DNA of 64,000 nucleotides, taken from the NCBI RefSeq assembly GCF_000005505.3, contig NC_016134.3:27975584-28039583 (forward strand), read 5' to 3'. The notes beneath the pieces are model-generated. The model worked only from the letters and a program-made list of their open reading frames with translations. It was not told the DNA's origin and searched no databases. The DNA is from Brachypodium distachyon. Taxonomy: Eukaryota; Streptophyta; Magnoliopsida; Poales; Poaceae. Below are positions 23,128 through 36,600 of this stretch, in pieces. Positions within the stretch are counted from its first letter, which is position 1. Each line of letters opens with the position of its first letter. Both the position numbers and the translations under genes were made by a program.

Positions 23128-24546
23128 TTATAACATAAGAAAAATCATAAGTTAAATTGCATGATTAATTTTTTTACGTTGGTAGATTAATAAACATGCA
23201 AGAGTATACAATTCTAAGTCATATCACCGTTGGGCAGAAAAGACAAAGAATTGTAGCAAACATAATGGGGTAGCTCATAAATTAAAACAACGTTGGTCAG
23301 AATTAATTTTTAGAGCCATAATAGTTTACCAAATTAGACATCAAGAATAAACATTAGAATTTTAATCATCAATTGATGCCTAAAAAAGGTAAATATCATA
23401 GAACAAATAAGGTATTCTAAATAAGGTATCTCGTTGGATCAACCTCATTCAGAATAATTAAGTGTCCAATTACAGTCAGCAAGAATAATTTTCGGCCATT
23501 TTACATTAATTAACAGTGCAAAACATATTTAATTGAACATCTTATAGGGTAAATGTACTGGAATTAAAGAAAAAAAAAGTGAAATCTCGTTTTTGGCCGA
23601 AAACTGGGCCGGCCCACTTGATTTCCCACGCGGGCGTAGCGGAAAAGGAAGAAAACCGCGCGGGCTTTTTTAACCTGGGCCACAGCCCATTCATCAATAC
23701 GGCCCAACAATGTTCCGCAGGCCCATTACCAAAAACCCTAGCCGCCCTTTCATTCTAGCCGTCAGATCGAATTCAACGGTCCAAAAACGTCTCGCGGTGG
23801 AACAAAATCGGGTCGAAACCCTAGCCGTCGTCTCATTTTGTCATCTCCCACTGAAATTTTCAGATCCCACAGAGGCAGCGGCTCCATGGTGACCGACCAT
23901 GCGGCCGGCTTTGGGCGGCACGGCGGCTGCGCTCGCCGAAGCAGCACGCGTCGGGCCAAGCCCCGCGGGCTCCTCCGAAGAGCGTCGCCACCAGCGCCGT
24001 CTTTTCCTTCGGGCAGCGAGAAGCATTAGGGGCGCGGCAGCCGGTCGACCACCCGCCGGTGCGAACGGCGTCCTTCCCACGCGCCGAAGCGGCGTGGTGG
24101 CGGCGGCGGCGCCCTCGCATGGCTGTGATGCCATGTGGCTCCTCCCCGAGGGGAGAATAGGCTGCCGCGGCCGGCGGCGAGACATTAGGTAAGTTCGTCA
24201 TCTTATCCCGAAATCCTCTTTTTGATTCATCTTTTTCATGGTTTCGGGAACTAGGGTTTTGACATTTTGGGGATTTGATTTCTAGGGTTCATGAAAAAAA
24301 TTACTTTAACTCCCCTCCTTTTAATCTCTTGCTAACTGACATGCGTGAGTAAGCCCATGAAAACCCACAGCCAAAAATCCGATTAGGAATTTTACAGTGC
24401 TAATCTAACCTTAATTAGTGTTTTAATCATATGCGATTAGCAGTGACAGAAAGTAATTAAGCAGTATTAATCTTAACCCTAATCGGAGGATTAACCAGTG
24501 AACAAAAATAGGCTCTAATATTACCAGATTAGGCGTCTGATACCAT
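23128..24546 (-). other. Long copia leader with a GC-rich, gene-like segment
   Basis: 1.4 kb between the primer site and gag. 23590-24200 is much more GC-rich than the rest. On the plus strand it carries AAAACCCTAGCCGCC and AAACCCTAGCCGTCG (leader-like telo-box words) and ends with TTAG|GTAAGTTCG, a donor-like word. This could be a captured host 5' exon lying antisense in the element, or simply family leader sequence. No protein could be supported in it. Confidence 0.4.
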
Positions 24547-25078
24547 TGTTAGAACTTAAGATTCATTAGGCTGGGCCTAAACATGCATTGGTAATTATTT
24601 AGAGCACTAACAGTAGATAAAATAGAGAAGTTCATACGTGCGATGGAGGACGATGCCATTGTCGTGGAGTCGGTGGAGAGATGAAGCAGTGGCGATGCCG
24701 TAGAGGAAGTAGGGGAAGTAGTCGACGGAGGGGTTCTAGTGAAGCTTCTCCTTCCTTCCGGTCGCCACCTGCACTGCCCCGAAACGGGAGCAGAAAGCTC
24801 GGGCCTTCCCGTCGTAGACAGTGCTTTCCCAGATCGGTTTTGGGTTTAGGGTTTCAGGATTTCGTGGGCAAAACGAGAACGAGAGTCACGTCGACGTCTG
24901 CTGCCGATTCCCTTTCTTATATAGCACTGCACGACAGGGGACCAGAACCATCGATTGGTTTTGGCACCCCCAATCAGGGTGCGTATCGTTCGTTGGGATA
25001 AGGCCACGAACGTTGGTTCGTGGGCCCCACCCTTATCCTAATCCCTTCTGACTCGGTCTAAGCCAAGATCAACCAACA
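24547..25078 (-). repeat. 5' LTR of the copia element
   Basis: Partner of 18262-18793. The plus-strand word TCTGATACCA just before it is the complement of the primer-binding site. TATATAGC near 24919 may be the promoter core read on the other strand. Confidence 0.95.
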
Positions 25079-25550
25079 AGAGGAACATCGGAACTTCGGC
25101 GACCCTTGGAGGCGCTCCCCGAATGTGTCGTGCATGAGGCATACAATTTTATCATGGCCGACTAGTCACTGGCCAAGACACATCTTTTTTTTTGAGGGGT
25201 CGCCAAGACACATCTACTCAAGCATATAGGAGCATAGGGCATATTGTTCTTCTTTGGGCCCTTTGGCTCCTGGTTGTCAAGGCGGGGAGGTGGCTGTGTG
25301 AGGACATCTCCAATTGCTGTAAGATGATTGTTGATAAATTTAGCATATAGAATATTCCGATGATGTGTCATATAATAAATATAAATAAGGTGAGAGAGTG
25401 ATCGAAGTTGTATGTAGATTAACATAGATACAACTTTTGCACAAGCTCCAAGATGCAAAGCTTGTTTTCTCCTATCTCCTATTGGACAAGTTAGATACAC
25501 TATTGGGATAGGTGTATGATATATTGTCTGTTGATGAGTGACCAATTTAC
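25079..25550. other. Spacer between elements
   Basis: Right flank of the copia insertion, beginning with the target duplication AGAGG. No gene was recognised. Confidence 0.5.
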
Positions 25551-25672
25551 ATACTCCATCCGTCCCATATTAAGTGACTCAAATTTGTCCAAATATATAT
25601 GATTGTATTTATACCTAAAAAACGTCTAGATACATGTAATAGAAAGTCACTTAATATGGGACAGAGGGAGTA
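25551..25672. mobile_element. Stowaway MITE
   Basis: ATACTCCATCCGTCCCATAT and its complement ATATGGGACAGAGGGAGTA bound about 120 bp and give TA target bases on both sides. The arms extend inward (TAAGTGACT / AGTCACTTA). Intact and low in divergence. Confidence 0.9.
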
Positions 25673-25740
25673 CAAGATATTGGAGATGCTCTCATCTCAG
25701 CAAGTGCGGACAACAGCACATGCATGATGATCTTCGTTTT

Positions 25741-27124
25741 TGTTAGGATAATCTTGAGTTTGAGTCTAGCTAGGTGCATGTGTTTGTGTTGTAATCAGAT
25801 TAGGAGTGTGTCTATGCGTGAGTTAGTAGTGTTCATGTGCATGTGTGATTCAGCGCGAGCTGTGTTTGAGTAGGACTAGTAGTCCGTATGGTGTTGGACT
25901 TGTGCGTGTATATATATGCATGCAACCCTCTAGCTTGTAATCAAGGTCGTGGGATTTGAGAAAGAAATAAAGAGAAAATAGAGGGCACGATACGCGCCCT
26001 TGGCCAAATAATTGTGTGATCGTTTCTGCGTGTGCGTCTTCATGTCTTGATCTTTGGGAAAACCCAACATTTGGTATTAGAGCGAGGTTCAAGATTTGAA
26101 GACGCACTTGCCCCGGGGAGGCGATGTGCTAGCGCCTTGGGGCGGGCATCGGTGGCGGAGCGGCGTCCGTGGATAAGAGCGGGCAACAGCGGCAGCGGAT
26201 CAGATCCGACGATGGCGGTTGTACAAGGAGTAGCGTCCAGCGGATCGGATCGGGCAAAGTTGCAGAGTAGCGTTCAGCGGATTGGATCGAGTTGTCATCG
26301 CGGTGGGCCGATTTCTTAGTAACGGGAGATCATAATACCAATCGCCGAAAAGTAATCGGCGTCGGGGCAAACTGTCATCGGCAAGCACGTTGAGGAGTTA
26401 TGTGTGTCCATATCGGAGTCTGTGAGTCATGATTGTGTCCAAGTGCTTGTCGGTGTGAGGCTCTATTGCAGTGGAAACATGTCACGGTCAAAGGTTGTCC
26501 GGTATGGTGTGTCATCGAACCAAGAGATCGACGTGCGTGCAGACGAGGTGGCATATGGTCATCTACGTGTCTCGACGAGAAGATCGAGCTTGGCGTGTAG
26601 TGGGACCATGACCAGTTTAGTTGAGTTCCTGTGTGAGATTAATGGTGTGTCTAATCTGCACGTAGCACGCGAGATGTGTTCGTGTGGGCTGGTAGTCCGG
26701 ATCATGCGTAGAGTTGAGTCAACGAGTCGTGAAGCTGAAGAGAGAGTCAAAAGCAAGGGGAGCATGGAAGACGTCAACTTCAAGATTAGGGGGAGATTGT
26801 TAGGATAATCTTGAGTTTGAGTCTAGCTAGGTGCATGTGTTTGTGTCCTAATCAAATTAGGAGTGTGTCTATGCGTGAGTTAGTAGTGTTCATGTGCATG
26901 TGTGATTCAGCATGAGTTGTGTTCGAGTAGGACTAGTAGTCCGTATGGTGTTGGGCTTGTGCGTCTATATATACGCATGCAACCCTCTAGCTTGTAATTA
27001 ACAAGGTCGTGGGATTTGAGAAAGAAATAAAGAGAAAATAGAGGATACGCGCTCTTGGCCAAATAATTGTGTGATCGTTTCTGTGTATGCATCTTCGTGT
27101 CTTGATCTTTGGGCAAACCCAACA
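25741..27124 (+). mobile_element. Small non-autonomous LTR retrotransposon, copy 1
   Basis: LTRs 25741-26069 (329 bp) and 26798-27124 (327 bp), TGTTAGGATAATCTTGAG...CCCAACA, with the 5-bp target duplication GTTTT on both sides. The primer site TTTGGTATTAGAGCGAGGTT follows the left LTR, and the purine tract AGGGGGAGAT precedes the right one. The 728-bp interior has no gag or pol domain; the longest frames are featureless. It is a TRIM/LARD-like element needing enzymes in trans. A sister copy in the opposite direction is at 35528-36923. Confidence 0.93.
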
Positions 27125-27510
27125 GTTTTGGCGGCGCTCGAGTATTGGATTTCGAGCTCCGGGTTGAACGCTCTACGTCTGACATTTATTGGTTTGTACT
27201 CCCTCCGTTGGTTTCGTTGGCGGTGCCAAAGGATGGTTGTTGATGTTGATCTAGTGGCGGGGCTTTAGTTCAGCATGACATCTTAGTCTATTCCTGCCTT
27301 TTTTTTTGTTCTTGGTTCTATGCATGGATCCTCGATGTCCTGATTGGCATTTATTGTTTTGTTGCTGCAGATCGAGGTATGAGTACTTGGTATCAACTTG
27401 ATATTAACATAAGATCCGTTACCCAAAAAAAATGGCAATGGAGTCGGGTAGCATAAACTATGACGACTAGCAAACTTTCTGGCCTTCTGGGTCGTCGACG
27501 CTAAGCATAG
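27125..27510. other. Upstream flank of copy C
   Basis: Contains a Stowaway end scrap (TACTCCCTCCGTTGG near 27196) and a T-rich run. No gene was recognised. Confidence 0.45.
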
Positions 27511-27512
27511 GA

Positions 27513-27687
27513 GTATAAAGAAAAGAACCCGGAGCAGGGGATCTAGCTGACTTGGGCTATATCAATACATCTCCTAGACCACGATTGATCCCATTCGATC
27601 GTTAGCTAGGCAGCCCAGGCTGCAAGATCACTCACCGCTCTCTGGTTCCACATTCCAGAGGGAGCTATAGACTAGCTAGGACCAAAA
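27513..27687 (+). promoter_or_regulatory. TATA box candidate and leader of copy C
   Basis: GAGTATAAAGAAAA places a TATA box at about 27514, some 175 bp before the ATG at 27688. From 27610 the leader matches that of copy B (GCAAGATCACTCACCGCTCT and onward). The start context is CCAAAAATGG. Confidence 0.6.
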
Positions 27688-30600
27688 ATGGAGGCCAAGA
27701 TACTCGATCTGGTGATGCCGGTGCAGAAGGTGCTCGTGGAAAAATTAATCGAGGTGTGGAAGGAAGCAGTTAGCAGCATCATTGCTAACATGAAGAAATT
27801 CGACGGAACCGGGCAGAAACCCAACCAAGTGCCGCGGTGGCCGGAGAAGGCGTCGATCAACAGCTACGCGCTCCTGCGGGCGTACGTTTTAATGGCCGTG
27901 ACCGGGTTAGGCTACCTGGCGCTCACATGGTCCACGGTCGTCCTCCTGGGTGGCTTCGTCACCTCGCTGGGGAGGAAAGATTTTTGGTGCCTTACGGGCA
28001 TTAGCATGGTACAAGCGTGCAGGTAAGGACTTTTAGTTGCAACTCTTGAATTTGTTTAACTATGTCAACCGGAAGCATATCACTATTTAGAGTTTATGAG
28101 CCGTCGAATGGAAAACTTTCCGGGTGCGTAGATCGAGTACTTTAAAATCGATGATCTACCCGGCTAAATTAAAGTATCTTCTGTGCAGTGGCTTAGGTTA
28201 ATCTTAGGAAAAGCTATACTGATGCCCACCAACCTGCTAGTTGTTGAGGTAGAAAGTCAGTGCCTAATGCATATGGCAATCCTTGGTAGAGCTAATTTAT
28301 AAGTTTTGTGAATTTTTTTTTACAGCAAGTTTTGTGATCTTTCCGTTTGATCCCCTAGAAACTTCTCTTCGGTGGATGCCAATTTTTGGTTATGATTAAA
28401 AACTTGGTCTTTGTTGGTTGCCAAATGTTCTTATCCAACTCTACTTTATTTTATCCGGAAGATCTAGTTTTTTATTCAAAATTAGCCGATTCGTGTGCAA
28501 GCAATACAGTGGAAAAATATTTGGCTAGCCTATTTTGGTAGGACAATCTTAGGCTCAAACCAAACACATCCTAAATTGACAATCAAAATTGGGTTTAGAT
28601 AAACAACATATAAAATAGCATGAAATTTTAGGCCACAAATCAACACCAATAATAAAGTGCCATTCTGAACATTGTAATGACGTAAATATAATTTTCCGGC
28701 ATGGATCCTAGGTTCCTGCCTGAGTCTCCGGTGATGTGCAGCTCGTGTGATGACCAATCCCACAGGCTGCCGGAGCGTGCTCGAATATTTCGCTACGATT
28801 GACCTCCTTTCACTGGCCGGCTAGCTAGTGAGTAGAGTGGGATGCGGTCGGAGACGGAGGAGAAGGGAGATTGGGAGAACTTCTGGACCATTGACATCCC
28901 GGACGCGAGGAGCACCATCCCGAACTTCTTCTGGACCACTGACCTCCGGCCACTTTGTGGTTGGCCTCCCTGTCACCTTCGGAGTTTGCCTGCGCTCCTG
29001 CTCGCCTATCTGTCGCGTGCATCTCTTCCAAGCTGAACTTCTTGATTTGCTATCAGCTCTTCTCATCGCGCCACCACAAGTGTTCGGTCCTATGAGTCTG
29101 GAAGTTGTGAAGCCTTCTCGCGCTGCATCTCCTTCCTCAGCGCCGCCACGGGTGATCGAGCCCTGTTGCGATCCTGCCGTGCTAGTAGTTGTGCTTCCCC
29201 GTCAGGGTTGGTGGGGTGGACTCGTTGCTCCACAAAGTGGAAAATCCTGCTCTTGTCGTTGCGGTTTCTCTGCCGGTTGCTAAAGTGGCCTCACTGCTCA
29301 AGAAGGTCACATTGTTTGGCTGCTGATCTGTTACGATCCCTATTCAGAAGACTGGTCCAGCTGATGCCACTCTGCCCAGAACTGGGCCAGCTCTGGATGA
29401 TGGGCCGAAGGACTAGGAAGTTCAGCCCATGAAAGAGAAGCCATAGCGAATTCCAGCTAAGTGCTATGCAGGTCCAGAGTGGACGAAGTTAGCTATTTCA
29501 GGACTGTCGTTCCTATATATTCAGAGTGGACGAAGTTGTGGCTGACACTCAGACAACTTTTATCAAGAATAGGTATATTATGGAAGGGTTTGTGTTGTTG
29601 CATGAACTGTGCATGAAATACACACAACCAAGAAATCTGGTCTACTTCTCAAAATAGATTTTGAGAAGGCCTATGACAAAGTTAAATGGCCCTTCTTATA
29701 TCAAATGATGGAAGCAAAGGGTTTTGGTGATGTATTGTGATATTGGGTCAAAGTAAACGATACCATTGGACCATATTTCCCCACCTTCAAAGGGGTTAGG
29801 CAAGGGGATCCATTGTCTCCATTGTTGTTTGACCTAATTGCAGATGGATTATGTATGCTGATTAAGAAAGCACAGAGAGAGGGGATTATTACTGGTTTGG
29901 TGCCTCATCTAGTGGATGGGGGGTCTATCCATTCTACAATATGCTGGCGACACCATATTATTGTTGGAAGATGATCTGTTTAATGTCAGGAACATGAAGT
30001 TCATCCTATGTGTGTTTGAACAAATCTCAGGGCTGAAAATTAATTTTCACAAGAGTGAGATTTTTTGCTTGGGAGAGAGGCTGCATCAAGAAAGGAGCAA
30101 TACATTGAGATTTTTACTTGTGGAGTGGGGAGTTTTCCCATTAACTATCTTGACATTCCTGTAGATGTCAAAAGGCGAGTAATGCTAAATGAAAGTCCAC
30201 TCAAGAAAAAATGGAGAGAAAACTGGCTGGATGGAAAGGAATACTCTGTGTATTGGTGGCAGGGCTGTTTTAGTGAATAGCTGCCTGAGTAGTGTGCCCC
30301 TTTATATGCTTTCATTTCTGGAGGCTCCAAAAGGGGTGATCAAGAGAATGAACTACTTCAAAGCTAGATTACTATGGCAGGAACATCATGACAAGAGGAG
30401 ATGTCACTTAGTTAACTGGGCAAATGTCTGTATGCCAAAGGATTGTGGAGGATTGGGAGTGCTAGACCTGGCTACTATGAACCAAAGTCTGTTGTGTAAA
30501 TGGCCATGGAAGCTTGAAACATCTCATGGCATTTGGCAGGAAATGCTGAATAAGAAGTACTTACAGAATAAGGTGCCATCTCAATGGAAGAAGTGAGCTG

Positions 30601-33600
30601 GTGGATCTCATTTCTGGCAGAACCTAATTAGTGTTAATCATATTTTCCAGCAATTCTCTGTCAGAAAATTGGGGAATGGGCCTAAAACCCAATTCCGGGA
30701 AGATTCCGGGATTGATAACTCTCCCCTAACTGCTCAGTTCCCTAGGCTTTAGGGATCACTTTCACCAAACATGTTACATTGTAGGAGGAGCTGCACAGGG
30801 GCTTGGAATAAAGCGTTACGTCAAGAAGGACACTGTATGGGGAAACTGAAGATCAATGGCGACAGTTGTGTGCTACAGTTGACAGTATGACTCTTTCTGA
30901 CAATCCTGATACTGTGTCATGGATGATTGGTCAGAAAGGACAATTTGATGTTAAATCTCTTTACTTGCAGCTTAGATCTAGAGCTGTGGTGGGATACAGA
31001 TTCCTTTGGAAGATGAAGATCCCTTTGAGGATTAAGATTTTCCTGTGGTTGATGTTAAGAAACAGCATATTAACCAAGGACAACCTAATTCATAGGGGAT
31101 GGACAGGGTGTGACCAGTGTCACTTCTGTTCGGCCAAGGAAACTGTTGAACACTTACTGTTCCAGTGCTCCATCGCTAAGCTGGTCTGGCAGGTGACTAT
31201 ATGTGCTCTGGGCTTTCTCAGAGCTCCTAATAATCCTGAAGACATGTTTGGGGCCTGGTATAGTTCTTTTCCAGCTAGGCAGCGATGCCGAATACTGATG
31301 TTGTGTGGGGCAGCTGCAATCGCCTGGACTGTGTGGAAGGCGTGGAACAATGCATGCTTCAGACAACAATTCCCTAACGACCCTGCAGCGCTCATTTTTG
31401 CTCTTTGTGGTAATCTGGAATCCTGGTCTATGCTGCAGAAAGATCGAAACCTAAGAAGACTGGCATTGTCAAGATCAAGGAGGTGGTGCTGGAGGCCTAT
31501 GCGCGAAGCCACGGATGGGCGCGGGTACGCTTGATCACCGAATGAAGGAGGAAAACGACTTCGCTGCTATTTTGTGCCTTGCGATTGCTGTCTGTACTGT
31601 CTACCTGTCGCTGAAACTTCGTTTTGGCTCTGTTGCTGGACCATGTTAGGCCGCCGCCATGTTCCTTTCGTCTTGTTTCTTTTTATTCCGTATTAACTTC
31701 GCTGAGATGTAAGACTTTGTAAACTGGGGGCGGTTTCTTTAATGGAAATCGATGGGAGGGCCCATTGTTTAAAAAAATAATAATCCTGAGTGGCTTTCAA
31801 GCCTATGACTCCGTGTCAACAACCCACCTTGATGGTCTTGCGCAGGTTGGTTCTCATACCCTCTAGATGCTGCCAGCCTTCCTCTTCATCCCGATGATCT
31901 CGCAAATCTTGCTAGGAAGGGAGTTTTCTCATGAGCCCATGCGGTCTGCACCACGGCCTGTTTGACATAAGCCCTCACTTTCATGACTTTATCGTACGCC
32001 GAGGAGTCCTCCATGAGGAGACTGTCCATCCTGGCCATTGCAGCAACGAGGTTCACGCTTCGATCTTCGAATACGTCAAAGCTGTCGATCTTCTCGGTGA
32101 AGAGGTTGTTGATGCCATGCCCGGGCCTTTGGAAGTCCTCCACTTGATGTGTCGGGTAGGATCACCTTGTTGGGCATCCAGTCCTTCTTTGCTCCCTCCT
32201 CCATGTTGATCCGGGTCTCTTTGATTCCTTCGCGCTTTGTTTAGCGAGATTTCACCGCGGCGGTGACTCCGGAGGCTAGTCCTGGAGTGACTGTTCGCAC
32301 CGTGACGACCTGGCATAAAGGGAAGGATGCACTATTGTCGTGGTCGCCATAGCAGGTAGCGCCGACTCCTTACTCGCCATCATCTTTTGATGAGATCCAG
32401 TCATCGATCAAAGGGGTTTTGCTACTCGGAGCTAGGAGAGTTGCCACGTAGCGGGTCATGCCTTCACTCATGGTCTCGCTGATTATGTGCCATGTCCTGA
32501 CACAGGGCGGTTCGTAGCCCTTTGTTAAACCCATCGAAGAGTTGGAGAAGCTAACTTGGGCTGGAGCCAGGCCTCTGATGCTGAAGCAGACGGCCACACC
32601 GGAGGCGGATCTGATCATTGCTAGCTAGGGCCATCGACAGGTTCTGATCTTGGGATTTGCGCTCACACCCTGCGTATCACTCCAACTATCGGTGTTTTGG
32701 TCGGAGCATGGGTCTCCGGCACCGGGGATGCCGAGCACCCCCTTTTTGGTTCGGTGGAGGGCGAGGCGATCGCGATCGCCGACGTGACGATAGACACGAA
32801 GTGTGGACACGTGAATTTACCCAGGTTCGGGCCACCCGGAGGTGTAACACCCTACGTCCTGCTTTTTGTTGTATTCAAGATTGTATGTGTTGCTTACAAG
32901 GTGTCCTGGGGGTTCCCGAGGAGCTACTTGGCGATGGCTCTAACTAGGGCTCAAACTGAGACTAATCGGAACCGAACAGAAATATAGACTCGATTAGAAG
33001 GAACATGCAAACACTTTTATCCTTTATGAAGAGAGCTATAACCTAGGAAGACACACTTCTTGGAAGAAACTCAAGCTTGCGATTATTATAAGGTCTAAGA
33101 TGTGGCCAACAAGCACAACCAAAAACTCTAAGGAATGTGTAATCCGAACTATCACCAAATAGGCGTTCAAGAGGTGTTTGCATGGAAATAACACGACTAG
33201 CAGTTTGATTGATGAGAAAACAAGCAGTTGAAAATGCATCACTCCAAAAACGAAAAGGAACGGAGGCATGAGCAAGTAAACTCAGATGTGAGGACAGGAG
33301 ACACGATGTATAATACCAATATTCTGAAAAAACTGATTAAGATGATGGTACTCTCCCCCCAGTCGGACTGAACCGAGATGATCTTTCTATCTAGAAGTCG
33401 TTCAACATGTTTTTGAAACTGGAGGAAAACTTGAAACACATCAGATTTATGTTTAAGAAGATAAAGCCATGTGAAGCGACTATATGAATCTATAAAACTC
33501 ACATAATACTGATGTCCACTAACAGAAGTTTGGCCAGGGCCCCATACATCCGAAAACACAAGCTCAAGAGGTGACGAAGTCACATGACTAGAAGGAGAGA

Positions 33601-36600
33601 AAGGTAGCTGATGACTTTTGCCTTGTTGACAGGCATCACAAACTGACTCATTACTTTTGACTGACTCTAAAGGAAGTGAATGTCTATGTAAAACATGTCG
33701 AACTATCTGTGTAGCTGGGTGGCCTAGACGCGAGTGCCATTGACGACTTGACACTCGAACACCGCTGAAAACAACGCCATGGAAAACTTGCTTGACTAGT
33801 GGTGGCCGAACAGGGTAGAGACCGCCACGACATTGAGCTCTAAGAAGAATTTCCCTCGTGTCTCGATCCTTAACAAGAAAATCATAAGGGTGAAATTCAC
33901 AAAAGACATTGTTATCTAGAGGAAGTTTATGAACATAAAGATAATTACGTGTTACGGAAGGGACATGCAACACGTTTTTGAGATGAAGTGGATGAGAAGA
34001 AGTAGGAATAACAGATTGACCAATATGAATGATGCGCATACCTGATCCATTGGCAGTATGAACTTGATCCTTGCCATGGTAGCTTTCCCTTGTGGTAAGC
34101 TTGTCGAGCTCATTGGTGAGGTGATCTGTAGCTCCTGTACGTCGGCATACCAACTCGTATCTACTGCGTACGAGGAGGTCTGCCCACCTTGAGTTGCTGC
34201 TGCAATCTGCCGTTCCATGTATCGGCCGTCGTTGCCAACACCAAGGAAATCCCGCTGGAAGCGCTTGAAGCAGCGGGAGGCGATGTGTGGCCATCACGGT
34301 CGCAGAGTTGGCAATGCAGTCGAGGACGATCACCACCAGAGGAGCGATTGGTGTTGTTGCGATTGCCGTTTCCTTGTTGAGGGAATAAAGGAGCAGAGGA
34401 ACCCGATTGCTTGGAGTAGTTCGGTTTCCCCTGACCTTGGTGTTGGTAGGATTTCCCACCGGAAAAGTTCCCACCACGTGAAGCAGCATTGGCGGAGTGA
34501 AAATCAGCGGCAACTTCAGCTTTGCGAGTCTCAATAAGCTGTTCTGTATTCAGAAGTTGGGCGTGGAGATCGCGAGACGACATGGGAGTGGTCTTGGATG
34601 AAACCACCTCCACTAGGGCATCGTAGTCGCTGTCTAGTCCAGCGAGAAGATAGGAGTTGAACTCCTCAGGGCGAAGAGGCTGTCCGACGGTCGTCAACGT
34701 GTCAGATAGAGCCTTGATCTTGCCGAAGAAAACAGTACGGAGTAGCAGATAAGTTCTGCTTCTTGAGTGTCGATAGCTGTTGACGAATATGCATTGATCG
34801 CGCTGTAGATTGGGACGCGAAGCTATCGGCCAGAGAGGACCATGCCTCCCGAGATGTACTGGCGAGAAGAATCAATCCAACCACGCTCTCTGTAAGAGAG
34901 GAGAGTATGTCGGTTGTCGGACAGAATCGCCTGATCTTGCTGATGCCAAGCCTGGTAGGCAGGATTGGGTAGAGTCGCCGGAGCACCGGCGGTAGCAGCT
35001 TGCGGATTAAGGATAGTTTCAGCAGGGCACGGTAGGGTTCCCTCGATATATCCCATAAGAAGATTGCTCCGAAGGATAGGGAGCACTTGAGCACGCCAGA
35101 GAAGGTAATTGTCCGGCGTGAGCTTGATCGTAATCAAGTTGTCGAAGTTGATCGGCGCTGTAGATGGTAAGGCGCCGACGGCTGAGAAGATGCTGGGAAC
35201 TCGTGATGGAAGCGGAAGTCATCGTACGTTGTGGTAGATCGGTAGCTCTGATACCATAAAAACCAAGCTATCGAGAGAGATTGATTAGGGTGGAACGCAA
35301 GCACAAACGGCCAGCCCCTTGTTCCTTTGATATTGCATATGCATAGGTTACAGATGGAGTCTCAATACAACACGTGGTAAAATCAATATACAATTCTAAC
35401 TAGATCAAAACGTAATCTACCTGTTAGTTTAACACTAGCAACTCGAGGATCGGTTAGTTCGAGGTTTCTCAGATCCGTGAGTGCATAGGTGGGTTGTTGA
35501 GATGTGTTTCTCCCCTAAAGTTGTTCTCGTTGGGTTTACCCAAAGATCAAGACATGAAGACGCACACGCAGAAACGATTACACAATTATTTGGCTAAGGA
35601 CGCGTATCGTGTCTTTTATTTTTCTTTTATTTTTTTCTCACAAATTCACGACCTGATTACAAGCTATGCTGACTACGCGTGTGTTTATACACGCACGGCC
35701 AGGACACACCTAATACTATTCGGACTCCAACTCCAACTCGTACTTGAACCTAGCTTTACTCCTAACTCACACACGGGCATGACTCTTAATCCTACTTGAC
35801 TAGCACTCTCAAACTCACCTAATCCTGGTAGAACCCAAACTCAAGATTAATTCTAACAATCTTCCCCAAATCTTGAAGTTGTTGTCTTCAGCACTCCCCC
35901 GATCTTGGCTTTTTCTTCAGCTTCACGACTTGCCGACTCAGCTCAACATATGATCTTGACTCTCAGCCACGCTAACCTTGTGTACTACACCGTCCACTCC
36001 TAGCGCAAAACATCCACATGCTACTAATCACATAGTCTCATGCAGGAAACATGGCCTCATTGAAGAGACTCATCACTGGTTACCGCCTCACAATACTCTT
36101 GAGCTTTCGTCTTCTTGCCGAGACACACAAATGACAACCCGTCACCTTGTCTGCACGCACGTCTTCGCCCTCAGTGATGCACCTCACCGGACAGCCCTTC
36201 GACTGTGACGCACCTCCACTGCAACAGAGCCCCACACAGACGAGCACTTGGACACACATAACTCCTCGAAGATGATCTTGACAAGATCCCCCGGTACCGC
36301 ACCTCAGCACCACAACCCTCATCAAGGATAGTCAACGACCTTGTCGACGACAGTTTGCCCTGATGCCGAGTACTTTCCGGCGATCAGTATTATGATCTCC
36401 CGTTACTAGAAGATTGGCCCACCGTGACGACGACTCGATCCAATCCGTTGAACGCTCCTCGACGCACAGCCACCGTTCCGCCACTGATTGCCCGTTCTTA
36501 TCCGCGGACGTTGCCCGCCCCGAGGCGCTAGCACATCGCCTCCCCGGGGCAAGCGCGTCTTCAAATCTTTGACCTCGCTCTGATACCGAATGTTGGGTTT

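Larger units (their letters stand above)
18262..25078 (-). mobile_element. Complete Ty1/copia LTR retrotransposon (6.8 kb)
   Basis: LTRs at 18262-18793 and 24547-25078, each 532 bp, TG...CA bounded, flanked by the 5-bp target duplication AGAGG (18257-18261 and 25079-25083). Read on the minus strand, the 5' LTR is followed by TGGTATCAGACG (complement of 24532-24545), an initiator-Met tRNA primer site. A purine tract (CAAGGGAGAGAA) precedes the 3' LTR. Gene order gag, protease, integrase, RT, RNase H marks it as copia. I count about 15 differences between the LTRs, under 3 percent, so it is young. The polyprotein carries one in-frame stop and two frameshifts, so it is not autonomous now. Confidence 0.95.

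Noticed and set aside
23838..24201. Several GC-rich frames on both strands in the copia leader
   Set aside because: They overlap one another in many frames, as high-GC DNA does; none has a motif. Kept only as a possible captured exon.
31886..32618. Minus-strand frames considered as a host gene in intron 1 of copy C
   Set aside because: No motif recognised, several overlapping frames on both strands, and a setting of transposon debris; left as unassigned.
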